Origin: Desulfobacterales bacterium | GTDB taxonomy: Bacteria; Desulfobacterota; Desulfobacteria; Desulfobacterales; JAAELO01 | Assembly: GCA_024226555.1 (NCBI GenBank) | Contig: JAAELO010000161.1 | Coordinates: 1 to 64,000, forward strand | Length of the DNA stretch: 64,000 nt | Direction: 5' to 3' | In this document: positions 17,644-27,534 of the stretch, in pieces | Layout of the letters: every line of letters starts with the position of its first letter | How positions within the stretch are numbered: the first letter of the stretch is position 1 | Notes under the pieces: generated by a model | Told to the model about the DNA's origin: nothing | What the model saw: only the letters and a program-made list of their open reading frames with translations | Database searches by the model: none | Translations under genes and position numbers: made by a program

Positions 17644-17990
17644 TTAATCTCTTAAAAACAATTTAACTTTGTCCATTGTTGATGATTGATCCACATACAT
17701 GAATCTGCTCAAAAAATATAGTGACAGAATATCAGCGTAGATGTATCCCATCTCAATATCATAGGGTTCTCTGAAGTAGCCAACATCTGTATGGTCAAAA
17801 CAGAGATATCCAAAGACAAGGTTATTTATCTCTTGAACATTAAAATTGCTGCTAAACTCCCTTGAAAGATTATTGTTTTTCAAAGTGATTGGTATTAAAA
17901 GAGTTGATAGCAGTCGATATAATCGTTTGGTACTTCTTTACCGGAATCAGTTTTGTTTTTCTTCCAGCACTATTCAAATGGCCTTCCACT
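17644..17990 (-). pseudogene. Fragment of an unrecognised protein, probably frameshifted
   Basis: The 3' part, from a TTG at 17883, reads KNNNLSREFSSNFN, then NLVFGYLCFDHTDVGYF and YIYADILSLYFLSRFMYV. It lacks a ribosome-binding site. Just upstream the reading continues as protein-like sequence in another frame (GRKTKLIPVKKYQTII, then STAINSFNTNHFEKQ, stop), with the break at an AAAAACAATAAT run. The two frames together look like a decayed gene, but I recognise no family, so this remains tentative. Confidence 0.35.
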
Positions 17991-18532
17991 TATTATGTAC
18001 GACTATCATCCAATACATTTATGCAAAATAATAATAATTCTATATATAACTCTTACATATACGTTAGTGTCCCCATACAAATAAATTATAAATAACTAAT
18101 AATACATGTGTTAATATATTTATTTTAGTTATTTTATAAAGTTTTATATTTGTTGTTTATATTTTTTATCGAATTAATTATATATTCTTAATACCAGTAT
18201 TATACCCATATAACAATAGATAAGAGATGTTTATGTGAAATATTTCACCATGTAAATCGACTTATATAGGGGACAGGGTGTAATAAATATCTATCAATTT
18301 GTAAGATATTGATATATAAAGCATTTTATAAATAAACTATGTATTGAAATTGGAATTGATTTAATACTTTTTAGATATCAATGGAAATGATTTCATTAAA
18401 GAAATCTATCAATTACAAGCTACTTAGATGCTTATAGTTTTTTATCGCTAACAAAACAGACGTTATTTATAATTGTTTAGCGAAATACTTAAATTATGTA
18501 AAAATGTGTTGTACGTTTTCGGAGGAATTGAA
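17991..18532. other. Long upstream region of the lipoprotein metalloprotease
   Basis: More than 500 bases of very AT-rich, gene-free sequence. It contains the CRP-like palindrome at 18234-18249 and an ATCAAT/ATTGAT inverted repeat near 18295-18315. Most of it looks like an extended regulatory region or decayed sequence. Confidence 0.4.
18234..18249. promoter_or_regulatory. CRP/FNR-like site
   Basis: TGTGA-AATATT-TCACC matches the CRP half-site arrangement TGTGA-N6-TCACA at nine of ten specified positions; GTGAAATATTTCAC within it is a perfect palindrome. It is about 285 bases before the metalloprotease start. Confidence 0.45.
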
Positions 18533-20533
18533 ATGTTTAAAGGGAAAAAAACAAAGATACTATTTTGTCTACTATCTTTACTTTTAATGATTAGTTTTAT
18601 ACCAGCATGCGGTGGTGGTGGTGGTGGTGGTGGTGGTGGTGGTGGTACAGGTGGCAGTGCTCAGCAACCTGTTAATCCTCAGGTCGATGGAATTTCACCA
18701 CACGATGCTGATACAGAAATAGCACGAATGTCACGAATTCATATTAAATTCAATAAAAATATGAATTGGTCGACAGTACAAACAGGTGGAATTGTTCTTG
18801 AAAAAGTGACAGCAGGACCAATATACACAAATATTCCAGGAACTGTTTTTGATTTCGACATCAGCACTTTCACTGCTTTCTTTGAACCTGATGATACAAA
18901 TGGCTTAGATGCTAGTTCTGATTACAGAGTTACTGTAAAAGCAAGCTGTGCTGATAATGATGGAAAAACAATAGGTGCTGATTACTCATGGGATTTCAGT
19001 ACTGGAACTGACAATTATTACACTATAACCGGTACTGTAAGGTATCAGGATATTCCAGCTACAGCTACAGGTCTCGACTACGGAAATATGGTATACAAGC
19101 CTGTTAGAAGCAATGAAGTCGAAACCTACGACGAATTCGGAAATAACCTTATGGTTGTATACACCAACGAATCAGGTGTTTATTCAAATACATTTGTCAG
19201 GAATAAATATGTAGATGTTCTTGTATTTTCAACTATTGGTTATTTAAAGTGCTCAACAGTACCTCCTCCAGAAGTATCAGTAAAAGATAACACTAACAGC
19301 AATGCTCTTTATGCTATTAGAAGAAGTGGTTTTACACTTAGCAGTTCCGCTTCAACCACAATTGATTTTGATATTGATAGTGGATGGTCTTATACTGGTA
19401 CTCTACTTGATAGTCGCCGTTTAGCAGCTCCTTTTGCGATTCTTGATACAGTATATACTTCTATGTTATCTTTTTCCAACGCGCCAGGAATAACTTTTGA
19501 CGATTTTAATGGCAAAAATCTTAATTTATATTGGAGTATTAATAATATAGCATCGTCTGGAAATACAAGTGATGGTAATATTAATACATCACATTATAAT
19601 CCTAATGAAAATGCTATATACATCCTGGGAAAAGAAAACAATGATACAGATGAGTACGATTCACATGTAATTGCCCATGAGTGGGGGCATTATTTTGAAA
19701 GTAATTATAGTAGATCTGACAGCATTGGTGGTTCACACAGTTCAGGTAATTATTTAGACCCAAGATTAGCTTTTGGTGAAGGATTTGGCAATGCAATAAG
19801 TGCAATAGTTCTTTATCCTGATTCAATTTATTGTGATTCGTACGGGTCAGGTCAGAATTCAGGATTTGGTTTTAATCTTGAAGACAATTCAGTAACAAAT
19901 CCAGGATGGTTTTCAGAAGGATCAATACAATCTATCATTTATGATCTTTATGATCCAGATATTGATGGAAATGATACCGTTTCATTAGGATTAACGCCTC
20001 TTTATAACGCTCTCGTTGGTGCTCATAAAACAACCCCTGCTTTTACAACTATTTTTTCTTTTATTAAAGCATTGAAAGATAACAGCAACGCAACTATTTC
20101 AGGAAACATTGACACCCTTGTTGGAGATCAGGATATTGATATAGTTACAAATATATATGGTTCTACAGAAAGTCATTCTGGTGGAAATGCTAATCATCTT
20201 CCTATCTATAATGATGATATTGATATTGGTGTAACCAGTGCAGTTGTCAATCTAAGAGTGGATTCAGCATCAAACACGAATAAACTACCAGCAATAAGAT
20301 ACTTGACGTTTTCGGGGAATGGAAACAATGTAAATGTTTCTGCAACATCGTCTTTTGATATCATATTAAAAGTATATAAAAACGGAACCCTTCTTGGTTC
20401 TTCCGATGCATATTATAGCGGAACAGAAATTGTTAGCAACATACCTACTGTTGGTTTAGAAACATATACTATTGAGATCCGTTCTTTAAGTGTGGAAAGT
20501 ACTTATAAAAGCGCAACTGTTAGCGTAAATTAA
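18533..20533 (+). CDS. Surface lipoprotein with Ig-like domain and HExxH metalloprotease
   Basis: Start at 18533, preceded by GGAGGAATTGAA, giving 666 aa. The lipobox FIPAC places the lipidated cysteine at residue 26. Twelve glycines follow (a GGT repeat), then TGGS, as a flexible tether. A bacterial Ig-like domain of the Big_5/SbsA type (VDGISPHDADTEIARMSRIHIKFNKNMN) spans about 45-155, followed by a carboxypeptidase-regulatory-like beta region. The catalytic HEWGH is at 382-386; a likely third zinc ligand is the Glu in AFGEGFGNAIS about 40 residues later, the gluzincin pattern. The C-terminal 100 residues look like a further beta domain. Expected outside the cytoplasm, on a membrane. Substrate unknown. 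Followed 11 bases later by a small exported protein. Confidence 0.75.
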   Translation: MFKGKKTKILFCLLSLLLMISFIPACGGGGGGGGGGGGTGGSAQQPVNPQVDGISPHDADTEIARMSRIHIKFNKNMNWSTVQTGGIVLEKVTAGPIYTNIPGTVFDFDISTFTAFFEPDDTNGLDASSDYRVTVKASCADNDGKTIGADYSWDFSTGTDNYYTITGTVRYQDIPATATGLDYGNMVYKPVRSNEVETYDEFGNNLMVVYTNESGVYSNTFVRNKYVDVLVFSTIGYLKCSTVPPPEVSVKDNTNSNALYAIRRSGFTLSSSASTTIDFDIDSGWSYTGTLLDSRRLAAPFAILDTVYTSMLSFSNAPGITFDDFNGKNLNLYWSINNIASSGNTSDGNINTSHYNPNENAIYILGKENNDTDEYDSHVIAHEWGHYFESNYSRSDSIGGSHSSGNYLDPRLAFGEGFGNAISAIVLYPDSIYCDSYGSGQNSGFGFNLEDNSVTNPGWFSEGSIQSIIYDLYDPDIDGNDTVSLGLTPLYNALVGAHKTTPAFTTIFSFIKALKDNSNATISGNIDTLVGDQDIDIVTNIYGSTESHSGGNANHLPIYNDDIDIGVTSAVVNLRVDSASNTNKLPAIRYLTFSGNGNNVNVSATSSFDIILKVYKNGTLLGSSDAYYSGTEIVSNIPTVGLETYTIEIRSLSVESTYKSATVSVN

Positions 20534-20544
20534 AGGTGTAAAAT

Positions 20545-20991
20545 ATGAAAAAAGCAAAATATCTATTAGTAGTGTTATTATTGTTGTTGGCTTCTACATT
20601 ATATGGCAAGGGCCAGGCACCCATTGATATTAATTACGACGTTTTTGAATCCAGAGCCGTAGTTACTCTAACTTTCAATGCGGATGCTGATAACGTAAAT
20701 ATTAATATTAGTAGCGTTGATAACATTGACATATCAACTTCTAAGGTTGTTATAAATGATGAATCTTTTAACAAAGATGATACCAGAGAATTTGATGTTG
20801 AATTTACTAAAAAACAAGGAAAATCATATATTGCAATTTTTGTTACAGGTAAATTCAATGGGATCAAAATGTACAAAATAATAAATATTCAAATTGGTAA
20901 ACGGACAAATAGTACTAAAATAGAAATGATGAAACAGCTTAAAACAAATAAAAAAGGTAAAAAAGTAATTATATATGATTTAAAAAAATAA
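20545..20991 (+). CDS. Small exported beta-rich protein, partner of the metalloprotease gene
   Basis: 148 aa; I do not recognise a family. Signal peptide MKKAKYLLVVLLLLLASTLYG. The mature protein alternates strands (AVVTLTFNADADNVNINIS, FDVEFTKKQGKSYIAIFVTG) and has a lysine-rich C-terminus. The overall look is of a single Ig-like beta-sandwich. It starts 11 bases after the metalloprotease stop with an AAAGGTGTAAAAT ribosome-binding site, and a strong terminator follows the pair, so the two form an operon. It could be an inhibitor, chaperone or adaptor for the lipoprotein; this is inference only. Confidence 0.65.
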   Translation: MKKAKYLLVVLLLLLASTLYGKGQAPIDINYDVFESRAVVTLTFNADADNVNINISSVDNIDISTSKVVINDESFNKDDTREFDVEFTKKQGKSYIAIFVTGKFNGIKMYKIINIQIGKRTNSTKIEMMKQLKTNKKGKKVIIYDLKK

Positions 20992-21072
20992 ATAGAAGCT
21001 GATGTGGTGAACCAAAGCCCATCTTCTGTTATTTCCTTATTTTAAAGTAATTCTTTTTATGATTTAAATATA

Positions 21073-21105
21073 AAAAGGCAGGTTAATTAAAACCTGCCTT
21101 TTTTA
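21073..21105 (+). terminator. Rho-independent terminator
   Basis: AAAAGGCAGGTT pairs with AACCTGCCTTTT around AATTAA, followed by T-run. It ends the metalloprotease operon. Confidence 0.85.
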
Positions 21106-21213
21106 TTTGTTCAAAAACAACTACTAATACGCTCTTACCAAGAGGAAGTGCTTAATGATGAAACCAACTATAACAATATATAATATATCCTAAAAACAAA
21201 GAACCAATTGAAC

Positions 21214-21342
21214 GGAATCTCTAATAACTGTCTTTTGATCGAACTACTATATTTTTGAGAAAAAGAACTGTAATAAAATCAACCTGTTATTTTTTCCTCG
21301 GCCTTGTATTTCAATCAAAATCTTAATTATCAGAGATTTCCT
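21214..21342. repeat. MITE-like element, short type
   Basis: 129 bp between GGAATCTCTAATAACTG and AATTATCAGAGATTTCCT. The interior has TTTTGATCGAACTAC and GCCTTGTATTTCAATC. It is more diverged than the copies at 32121 and 35602. It lies between the convergent metalloprotease and lysine operons. Confidence 0.75.
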
Positions 21343-21467
21343 GAAATGAAAATTAATAAAAGGATTTTCATGTTTAGTCCCAGTAGTCAGCTATAAAGAT
21401 GAATCTAATAAAATTTCAAAAGTACTGGACGAAAAATGTAGAGAAAACACTGATAAGTAGGGAAAGA

Positions 21468-22280
21468 TTATAATTCCAAAATATTTCTTGCGTCTTCAAC
21501 ACTTGCAATATCTCTGTCTAACTCATTTGCAATTCTGACGGCCCTTTCAATTAATTGTGTATTTGATTCTGCAAGCTCTCCTTTCAGGTAGTAAATATTA
21601 TCTTCAATTCCAACACGAATATGCCCACCCATTGCAATTGCATGGGTTAAAAGAGGTAGTTGGAATCTTCCAACACCTGCAACAGACCATGTCTGATTTT
21701 CACTTAGCCTTTGAGTTAACATCAGAAGGTCGTGGATAGTCCCACTCATACCACCGGGAACCCCAAGAACAAAATCGATATGAAACTTTTCTGGTAGTAA
21801 TTCCTTTTTAACAAATTTTTCAAGAGTATCCATCATGCCATAATCAAATATTTCAAGTTCCGGAAAAACGTTATATTTTTGAATATTCCTGGCAATTTCA
21901 GTAATAGTATCAAAGCTATTTTCGTAGATCTCTTCAGCAAAGTTCATTGTACCCATGGAAAGAGTTGCCATCTCGGGTTTTAAAGACAGAGGAGCACAGC
22001 GTTCCGCAACATCTGTCCCAACGGCTCCGCCTGTAGAATACTGAATAATACAATCGCATCTTTCCTTAATTTTCTCTGTGACCTCTTTAAAAATTTCAAC
22101 ACTTTGTGATGGCTTACCATCTTTATCACGAACATGTAGATGGATTATTGATGCTCCGGCACCAACAGCATCTTTTGCTGCATCAGCTATCTCATCCGGA
22201 GTTAGAGGCAGATTTGGATAGATATCTCTGGTTAACTCAGCTCCAACCAGAGGGCATGAGATAATTAAAGGGATATTCAT
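21468..22280 (-). CDS. kce: 3-keto-5-aminohexanoate cleavage enzyme
   Basis: 270 aa BKACE-family (DUF849) enzyme. It converts 3-keto-5-aminohexanoate plus acetyl-CoA into acetoacetate and L-3-aminobutyryl-CoA. The metal-binding HLH is in ASIIHLHVRDKDGKPS, GTMNFAEEIYEN is the SMGTMNF-type motif of the family, and AMGGHIRVGIEDN near the C-terminus is diagnostic. Last gene of the lysine operon; only one base separates the kal stop from this start. Confidence 0.93.
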   Translation of the reverse strand: MNIPLIISCPLVGAELTRDIYPNLPLTPDEIADAAKDAVGAGASIIHLHVRDKDGKPSQSVEIFKEVTEKIKERCDCIIQYSTGGAVGTDVAERCAPLSLKPEMATLSMGTMNFAEEIYENSFDTITEIARNIQKYNVFPELEIFDYGMMDTLEKFVKKELLPEKFHIDFVLGVPGGMSGTIHDLLMLTQRLSENQTWSVAGVGRFQLPLLTHAIAMGGHIRVGIEDNIYYLKGELAESNTQLIERAVRIANELDRDIASVEDARNILEL

Positions 22281-22281
22281 T

Positions 22282-22674
22282 CTAATACCTCTGACTTTCT
22301 AAGGGTGTGACACAGGTTCCAACAGCCTTGCAAACAATAATAGGATCTTTAAGAAGTTCCGCCGCTGTTTCCCCAGCATCTGGTTTTGGAATTATAACTT
22401 TTCTTGCTTCAAACTCCATGTTTCGTGAAGTATTACCAACTTTTGTAATTTTTCCAACAGCCTCAATAAAGTCACCTGCGTAAACAGGGGCTAAAAATTC
22501 TACTGAACTGTAAGCTCTGAAAAGTCCCTCATCTCCATCCAGTTGGATTAAAAGTTCAGTTGCCAGGTCTCCGAATAAGCCAAGCATTCTTGCACCATCC
22601 ACAAGATTTCCTGCATAATGTGCTTCATGGGCACTGATTCTTAATCTTATTTTTGCTTCATAGTCATTATTCAT
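22282..22674 (-). CDS. kal: 3-aminobutyryl-CoA ammonia lyase
   Basis: 130 aa hotdog-fold enzyme that removes ammonia from L-3-aminobutyryl-CoA to give crotonyl-CoA. The sequence has [30 protein letters not shown], with the conserved [10 protein letters not shown], and [28 protein letters not shown]-like segments of the family. Position after kamE and directly before kce is the common order in lysine fermenters. Confidence 0.92.
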   Translation of the reverse strand: MNNDYEAKIRLRISAHEAHYAGNLVDGARMLGLFGDLATELLIQLDGDEGLFRAYSSVEFLAPVYAGDFIEAVGKITKVGNTSRNMEFEARKVIIPKPDAGETAAELLKDPIIVCKAVGTCVTPLESQRY

Positions 22675-22729
22675 ATTTAATATCCTTTATTTTTATACTT
22701 TTTGAACTTTTATTATTTATACAACAAAA

Positions 22730-23458
22730 TTATTCCTTAACCAGACAAGTAACAATATATGAAGCTACCTGAGAGGGGACCGTTCCAGCCCCAAAACCTG
22801 CGTCATAGCCTAATTCAATGGCTAAATCATTTGTAATTCTTGGGCCACCAGCTATTACCAGAAATTGCTTCCTGATTTTTTCGGCTTCCAGAAGTTCAAT
22901 CAATTCAGTAAAGTTCCTGATATGAGCGTCCTTTTGAGTCACAGTCTGGGATACCAAAATAGCATCAGAACCGTTTTTAAGAGCACTTTCAACAAGCTCT
23001 TCACATGTTACCTGTGAACCAAGATTAGTAGCATTTATCTCCGGATATCTTTCAAGGCCATAATCTCCATCATAACCTTTCATATTCATTATGGCATCTA
23101 TTCCGACAGTGTGCGCATCAGTACCTATTGAAGCTCCCACAACATTAACTTTTCTGTTTATCTTCTCCTTAATCAGAGAATTAATCTCATAATAATCATA
23201 AAATTCGGTAGAGACTTCAGATGCTTTTACACTATCATAATCAATAGAAACTGATGCTTTGCCGAATATAACAAAATATGTAAATCCTTCTGCAATCTCT
23301 TCTGCATGGGCGATTGTAACATCTTCTATTTTTAAATTGTTTGCATATATCTCGGCTGCTTTTTTCGCTTTGGCTCCATTTGTAACAGGTAATGTAAATG
23401 AGAGTTGAACAATACCATCATCAATTGTATCTCCATAAGGTTTAATAAGATTACCCAT
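22730..23458 (-). CDS. kamE: Beta-lysine 5,6-aminomutase, beta (B12-binding) subunit
   Basis: 242 aa subunit carrying adenosylcobalamin. The base-off motif DxHxxG is DAHTVG, with axial ligand His116. NMKGY shortly after (Lys127) is, by comparison with the family, the likely PLP-binding lysine. C-terminal GGPRITNDLAIELGYDAGFGAGT is the end of the Rossmann-like B12 domain. The start overlaps the kamD stop by eight bases, so translation is coupled, as expected for a hetero-oligomeric enzyme. Confidence 0.94.
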   Translation of the reverse strand: MGNLIKPYGDTIDDGIVQLSFTLPVTNGAKAKKAAEIYANNLKIEDVTIAHAEEIAEGFTYFVIFGKASVSIDYDSVKASEVSTEFYDYYEINSLIKEKINRKVNVVGASIGTDAHTVGIDAIMNMKGYDGDYGLERYPEINATNLGSQVTCEELVESALKNGSDAILVSQTVTQKDAHIRNFTELIELLEAEKIRKQFLVIAGGPRITNDLAIELGYDAGFGAGTVPSQVASYIVTCLVKE

Positions 23459-25016
23459 TTATTGTACCCTCCTTTTCCAGCATTTCAAGAATAGGATTTG
23501 AATAATCTGAATCTTTCAGAAATACCCCATCTAATCCTTTACCTCCAGTATCAAGTCTTTTGATACCTGCAAAATACCCTTCTGAAATAGCTTCCATTAA
23601 TCCAATATCATTTACTTTTTTTAGAAACTCTTCCGTTTCATTTAAAACAGTCTGAGCTCTTTTTGCGATTACTCCATCCTCTTTAAATTCAATCTCATCC
23701 CCTAAATCTCTGGCTGTATCAAAGATATAATTAACATTTGATAATGACTGGAATCTGTCCTGCATGAGTGGTGTATGGATCGCTTCTGTTAAAATTCCAC
23801 ATAGATGAATTCCCTGACCTGTTGTTACTGAAGCAAGGTTAAACATTGAGTCCATACATTGTGAGAAGAATATATCGCAACTTTTGTATTTTGTTGGTGG
23901 CATATATTTAAGAGGTGCATCTGGAAATAACTGTCTTGCAAGTTGAGCATGGGCCAACTCAAAAAGAAAACCATTTTTTACCTTTGGGTCTATCTCAAAT
24001 GCATGCCCTAAACCGAGTTGCTCATCAGTTAGAAGTGAGTTTTTACCCATAGCTTCATTTATAAGCTGCGATGATGTAACAGTATATGCATTTTCAATTG
24101 CATCTGAAGTGGTAAGATAATTATCCTCCCCGGTATTTATAAGTATTTTTGCTCTTGAGCAAATCAACCTTGAGAAATGCTGATCAACAAAGGTTCTTTT
24201 TTTGTTAATATCTCTAAACAGAATACCGTACATGGAATCGTTTAAAAGCATATCGAGATCTTCAATTGCAGCGCAAGCTGCAATTTCTGACATACATAAT
24301 CCTGAAGCATAATTTACAAGCCTTACATATGTCCCCTTTTTTTTACTTGCTTCATCCAGAGCCTTTCGCATTATTTTGAAATTTTCCTGGGTTGCAAATG
24401 TTCCTCCAAAACCTTCTGTTGTTGCTCCATATGGAACGTAGTCAAGCAGAGATTGAGCAGTACTTCTAATCACTGCAATTATGTCTGCACCGGAAGAAAC
24501 TGCTGCCTTTGCCTGGGTTCTGTCCTCATAAATATTACCTGTTGCAACAATCATATATTTAAATGGTTGTTCAGGCAGAGGTGTTTTTTCCTGTTTTTTA
24601 CTTTTGTGAATCCTTGAACTATCTAACGTTTTTAACGCTTCCTTAGATAGTTCGATCTCTTTACTTTCAATATCTGCTCTTGAAAACTCATTAATCTCGC
24701 CAAATAAAATATTTCCCTGGCAAATTAATTCTGCTGTATCCATTGCATCTCTTTTTGATGCAAGCATTGAGGCTGCAAAGAATTTTGATACACCCTTACT
24801 TAAGAGATCTTTCTCTTTCAGTTTATCAACAATAAGGTTCGGGTATGGCGTTCCTTCCTCATCAGTTCCATCAACCCCGTATAGTCTTAAAACTGTTCTT
24901 TCAACAGAGACAGATGAATTTCCATCAATAACATTTTTCTGAACGCTGTCAGCAATATCTTTTGCGTAGTTTTTTACTCTTTTTACCTGCTCCTGGTCTA
25001 ACTTAATTTGAGCCAT
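23451..25016 (-). CDS. kamD: Beta-lysine 5,6-aminomutase, alpha subunit
   Basis: 521 aa catalytic TIM-barrel subunit that moves the terminal amino group of beta-lysine from C6 to C5, giving 3,5-diaminohexanoate. Segments typical of the family are GNIYEDRTQAKAAVSSGADIIAVIRSTAQSLLDYVPYG and PTKYKSCDIFFSQCMDSMFN. Normal length. Two bases separate it from the kamC stop, and it overlaps kamE. Confidence 0.94.
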   Translation of the reverse strand: MAQIKLDQEQVKRVKNYAKDIADSVQKNVIDGNSSVSVERTVLRLYGVDGTDEEGTPYPNLIVDKLKEKDLLSKGVSKFFAASMLASKRDAMDTAELICQGNILFGEINEFSRADIESKEIELSKEALKTLDSSRIHKSKKQEKTPLPEQPFKYMIVATGNIYEDRTQAKAAVSSGADIIAVIRSTAQSLLDYVPYGATTEGFGGTFATQENFKIMRKALDEASKKKGTYVRLVNYASGLCMSEIAACAAIEDLDMLLNDSMYGILFRDINKKRTFVDQHFSRLICSRAKILINTGEDNYLTTSDAIENAYTVTSSQLINEAMGKNSLLTDEQLGLGHAFEIDPKVKNGFLFELAHAQLARQLFPDAPLKYMPPTKYKSCDIFFSQCMDSMFNLASVTTGQGIHLCGILTEAIHTPLMQDRFQSLSNVNYIFDTARDLGDEIEFKEDGVIAKRAQTVLNETEEFLKKVNDIGLMEAISEGYFAGIKRLDTGGKGLDGVFLKDSDYSNPILEMLEKEGTING

Positions 25017-25018
25017 TT

Positions 25019-26587
25019 TTAACTTCCTTTTTTTAATTCTTCAGATATTTTTGCTCTGATATTATCAGTGAGTGGAAAATGTAATGCTATTTCAAATGGT
25101 TTCTTATTTGCATCAGATACTTGCTCACCAGATTTTATAGCCTCTACAATATATGGAGTACTTTCCATAAGATCACTCAAATTTAATTTTTCTTTATTAA
25201 ACTCTGAATCCTTCATTTTAAAAAGTCCAATACCATTTACTTCTGAAATTTCTGTGTAGTGTGATGACACAAGAAGTGTAAAATCCTTATTTTTGAATTC
25301 ATCTAAAAAAATTTTTGATAGTTTTGCACCGTTTAAAGGATCTGTGGTCATAAAAAGTTCATCGCACAAAATAAAAGAACCGTTCTTCCTTTCCTTTGTC
25401 AGAAATATTAATTCCTCAGAAAAACCTGAAGTTCCTGTTTTTATATCTCCTGAAGATTTCAGGTTCAGATCAATATCTGAGGGATAGTTTAAAACTACCT
25501 TTTTTGCTGGAACCGGAAGCCCAAATTTTATTAATATCATTAGAAAATAAAGGGTTTTAAGTACTGTTGTTTTTCCACTCATATTAGCTCCTGATAAAAC
25601 ACTTGCACCATTTTTAAGGGTGATATCAAGTGGAACCATTTTATTATTTTTAAGTTTTTCAAGTTGATGAAGACGTCCATTTTCAACCTTAATACCGTTT
25701 TGGTCTGTAAATTCAGGAAAGCATAGGTTATGTTTTAATGATGCACCAAGAAGTACATACTGAAATATTCTAAAATTTCGTTTACTTATGTATCTTTTAA
25801 ACTCTTCAAAATAAGGTGAAAGAGAGTTATTTAAGAGGATCAATTTCTTCTCCATCTCCTTTTCAAGAGATTTGATAAGGCATTTTTTCTCATTTAAAAT
25901 ATTATTTAGTTCAGTTCCTGGAACAATATTAACTATGTAAGCATCAGCAGTTTTTTTTACTGAAATATCTTTACTCCTGCCAAAAGTTCTTAGATCTGTA
26001 TCAATTGGTATCTCTTTTGGATAAGGATATATAAACTTAAGTTTTGTTTCTATAAAAACTCTTTTCTCAAGTTTTACTACACCATTTCTGAAGTGGTCTT
26101 CAAGTTCTCTTATTTGACCTCTTAATTCCTCTTCAACCGGGTTGTATTTTATTTCCCGATAACTGTTTTTTGTATATTGACAAAGTATATCCTCCATTTT
26201 TAAGCAGGTCGCTTCGAATTTGTTATCAACTGGAAATTGAATCTCCATTCCGAAAAGTTTTTTATGAATTTCAATAAAATGGCCAAGTTCAAAGAGATGA
26301 TACTGATCAAGGTTTTCATCTTCAAATCTATGAATTAACCCCTCTAACTTAGGGATTGTTTTGCACATTTCAATAAGATCTAACACTTTACTACCACTTT
26401 TTTCTATTTGGGAATTTAAATATGAAAGATTTTGGAAGTGTCCTAAACCCTCACTTTTATCAAGGGGATCAAGAATTTCAAATCCCAGATTATTAGGTGA
26501 GAAATCAAAAAGCTTTAAATAATCACTAAAACCCAATTGTTTATATATATCTTTTGGAATGGTATTTTGTCTGATAGAAAATTTCAT
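25019..26587 (-). CDS. kamC: Lysine 5,6-aminomutase reactivase ATPase (MutS-like)
   Basis: 522 aa protein with a MutS-type ATPase in its C-terminal half. Walker A is GANMSGKTTVLKT near residue 335 and Walker B is FILCDELFMTTDP, followed by a KDFTLLVSSHYTEI switch region. The N-terminal half is helical and lacks the mismatch-recognition domain, so this is not a DNA-repair MutS. In lysine fermenters this gene works with KamB to exchange damaged cobalamin in the 5,6-aminomutase. It overlaps kamB by four bases and lies directly upstream of kamD. Confidence 0.85.
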   Translation of the reverse strand: MKFSIRQNTIPKDIYKQLGFSDYLKLFDFSPNNLGFEILDPLDKSEGLGHFQNLSYLNSQIEKSGSKVLDLIEMCKTIPKLEGLIHRFEDENLDQYHLFELGHFIEIHKKLFGMEIQFPVDNKFEATCLKMEDILCQYTKNSYREIKYNPVEEELRGQIRELEDHFRNGVVKLEKRVFIETKLKFIYPYPKEIPIDTDLRTFGRSKDISVKKTADAYIVNIVPGTELNNILNEKKCLIKSLEKEMEKKLILLNNSLSPYFEEFKRYISKRNFRIFQYVLLGASLKHNLCFPEFTDQNGIKVENGRLHQLEKLKNNKMVPLDITLKNGASVLSGANMSGKTTVLKTLYFLMILIKFGLPVPAKKVVLNYPSDIDLNLKSSGDIKTGTSGFSEELIFLTKERKNGSFILCDELFMTTDPLNGAKLSKIFLDEFKNKDFTLLVSSHYTEISEVNGIGLFKMKDSEFNKEKLNLSDLMESTPYIVEAIKSGEQVSDANKKPFEIALHFPLTDNIRAKISEELKKGS

Positions 26588-27534
26588 ATCGCCCGCCTGA
26601 AAATATTTTGAACAGGAATATTTTCCGGAAACTCAGGAGTAAAATGGGCCTCCTGCTTCAGGAATATTTTTTTGATAATAACTTCATTCAGTATAAAGAT
26701 ATTTTCGTTTTTAATAAATCTGTTTGAAACAGAAACATTTTGATATTGGGTAAAGTTATCTAAAACTATAGATATGTTCTTGAAAAACATAAGAAAACCA
26801 TAAAAAGATTTTGAAAGAGCACCATTTATGTAGATTATGAGGTTTTTATCTTTAAACTCCTTAATATTATCTTTTAAACTATTATCCATAAAAGGAATTT
26901 CAGTCCCTCTATATAGAAGATTCCCCTCATCATCTATGATAAGTGATTTTGTATTTTTATCTCTGTTTCCTATAATTAATTCTCTTTTTTTTGGGGGACA
27001 TATCGCAAGTTTTATACTTTTTAAAATATCATTTGCTTTATTTATCTGTTCCGCTCTTTCAGTGACCAGAAATGAGAAGTAAAAGCCATCACTAATTTCA
27101 GGCATACCTAAAAATTGCCTGTCTATTGAGCCATCTATAAGAAGAAAGGTATCAGGAATAAAAAATTTTATGACTTTTTTTATTTTAAGGATGTCCTTTC
27201 CATTATTTGGTCCTTCAAGAACGATTTCAGTGTCAATAAGAGTTTTTCCAAAAAGGTAGCTTTTTCCAAATGTACTTTTGGGAAAGATATGTATTATTTT
27301 GTATTTTCCTGTAAGCTCATTTAAATGATCACAGGAAGTAACAAAATAGCTGTCTCTTGCAACTTTTATCAAAGGTTTATCATGACCTTCATAGGTATCA
27401 GCAAACTCTCCATTAATGCCGATGGATGTTAAACAGATCTGATTACCGGATTTAATCAAATCCTGATAAACAAAATTAAATGCTGTGGTTTTGCCGGCAT
27501 TTTTATCTGAACCTATAAAGGAGTAAGTTTCCAT
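26584..27534 (-). CDS. kamB: Lysine 5,6-aminomutase reactivase subunit
   Basis: 316 aa. The N-terminal P-loop (FIGSDKNAGKTTAFNF, about residues 6-21) and LLIDGSIDRQFLG (Walker-B-like) mark a nucleotide-binding protein. The position between kamA and the MutS-like kamC, with a four-base overlap, fits the KamB half of the reactivase. The family has diverged strongly outside the P-loop, so assignment relies partly on context. Confidence 0.8.
   Translation of the reverse strand: METYSFIGSDKNAGKTTAFNFVYQDLIKSGNQICLTSIGINGEFADTYEGHDKPLIKVARDSYFVTSCDHLNELTGKYKIIHIFPKSTFGKSYLFGKTLIDTEIVLEGPNNGKDILKIKKVIKFFIPDTFLLIDGSIDRQFLGMPEISDGFYFSFLVTERAEQINKANDILKSIKLAICPPKKRELIIGNRDKNTKSLIIDDEGNLLYRGTEIPFMDNSLKDNIKEFKDKNLIIYINGALSKSFYGFLMFFKNISIVLDNFTQYQNVSVSNRFIKNENIFILNEVIIKKIFLKQEAHFTPEFPENIPVQNIFRRAI

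Noticed and set aside
18605-18640. GGT tract as a phase-variation switch
   Set aside because: The unit is three bases, so slippage cannot shift the reading frame; only tether length would vary.
25019-26587. DNA mismatch-repair MutS
   Set aside because: It has the MutS-type ATPase but lacks mismatch-recognition domains, and lies within the kam operon overlapping kamB; KamC fits better.
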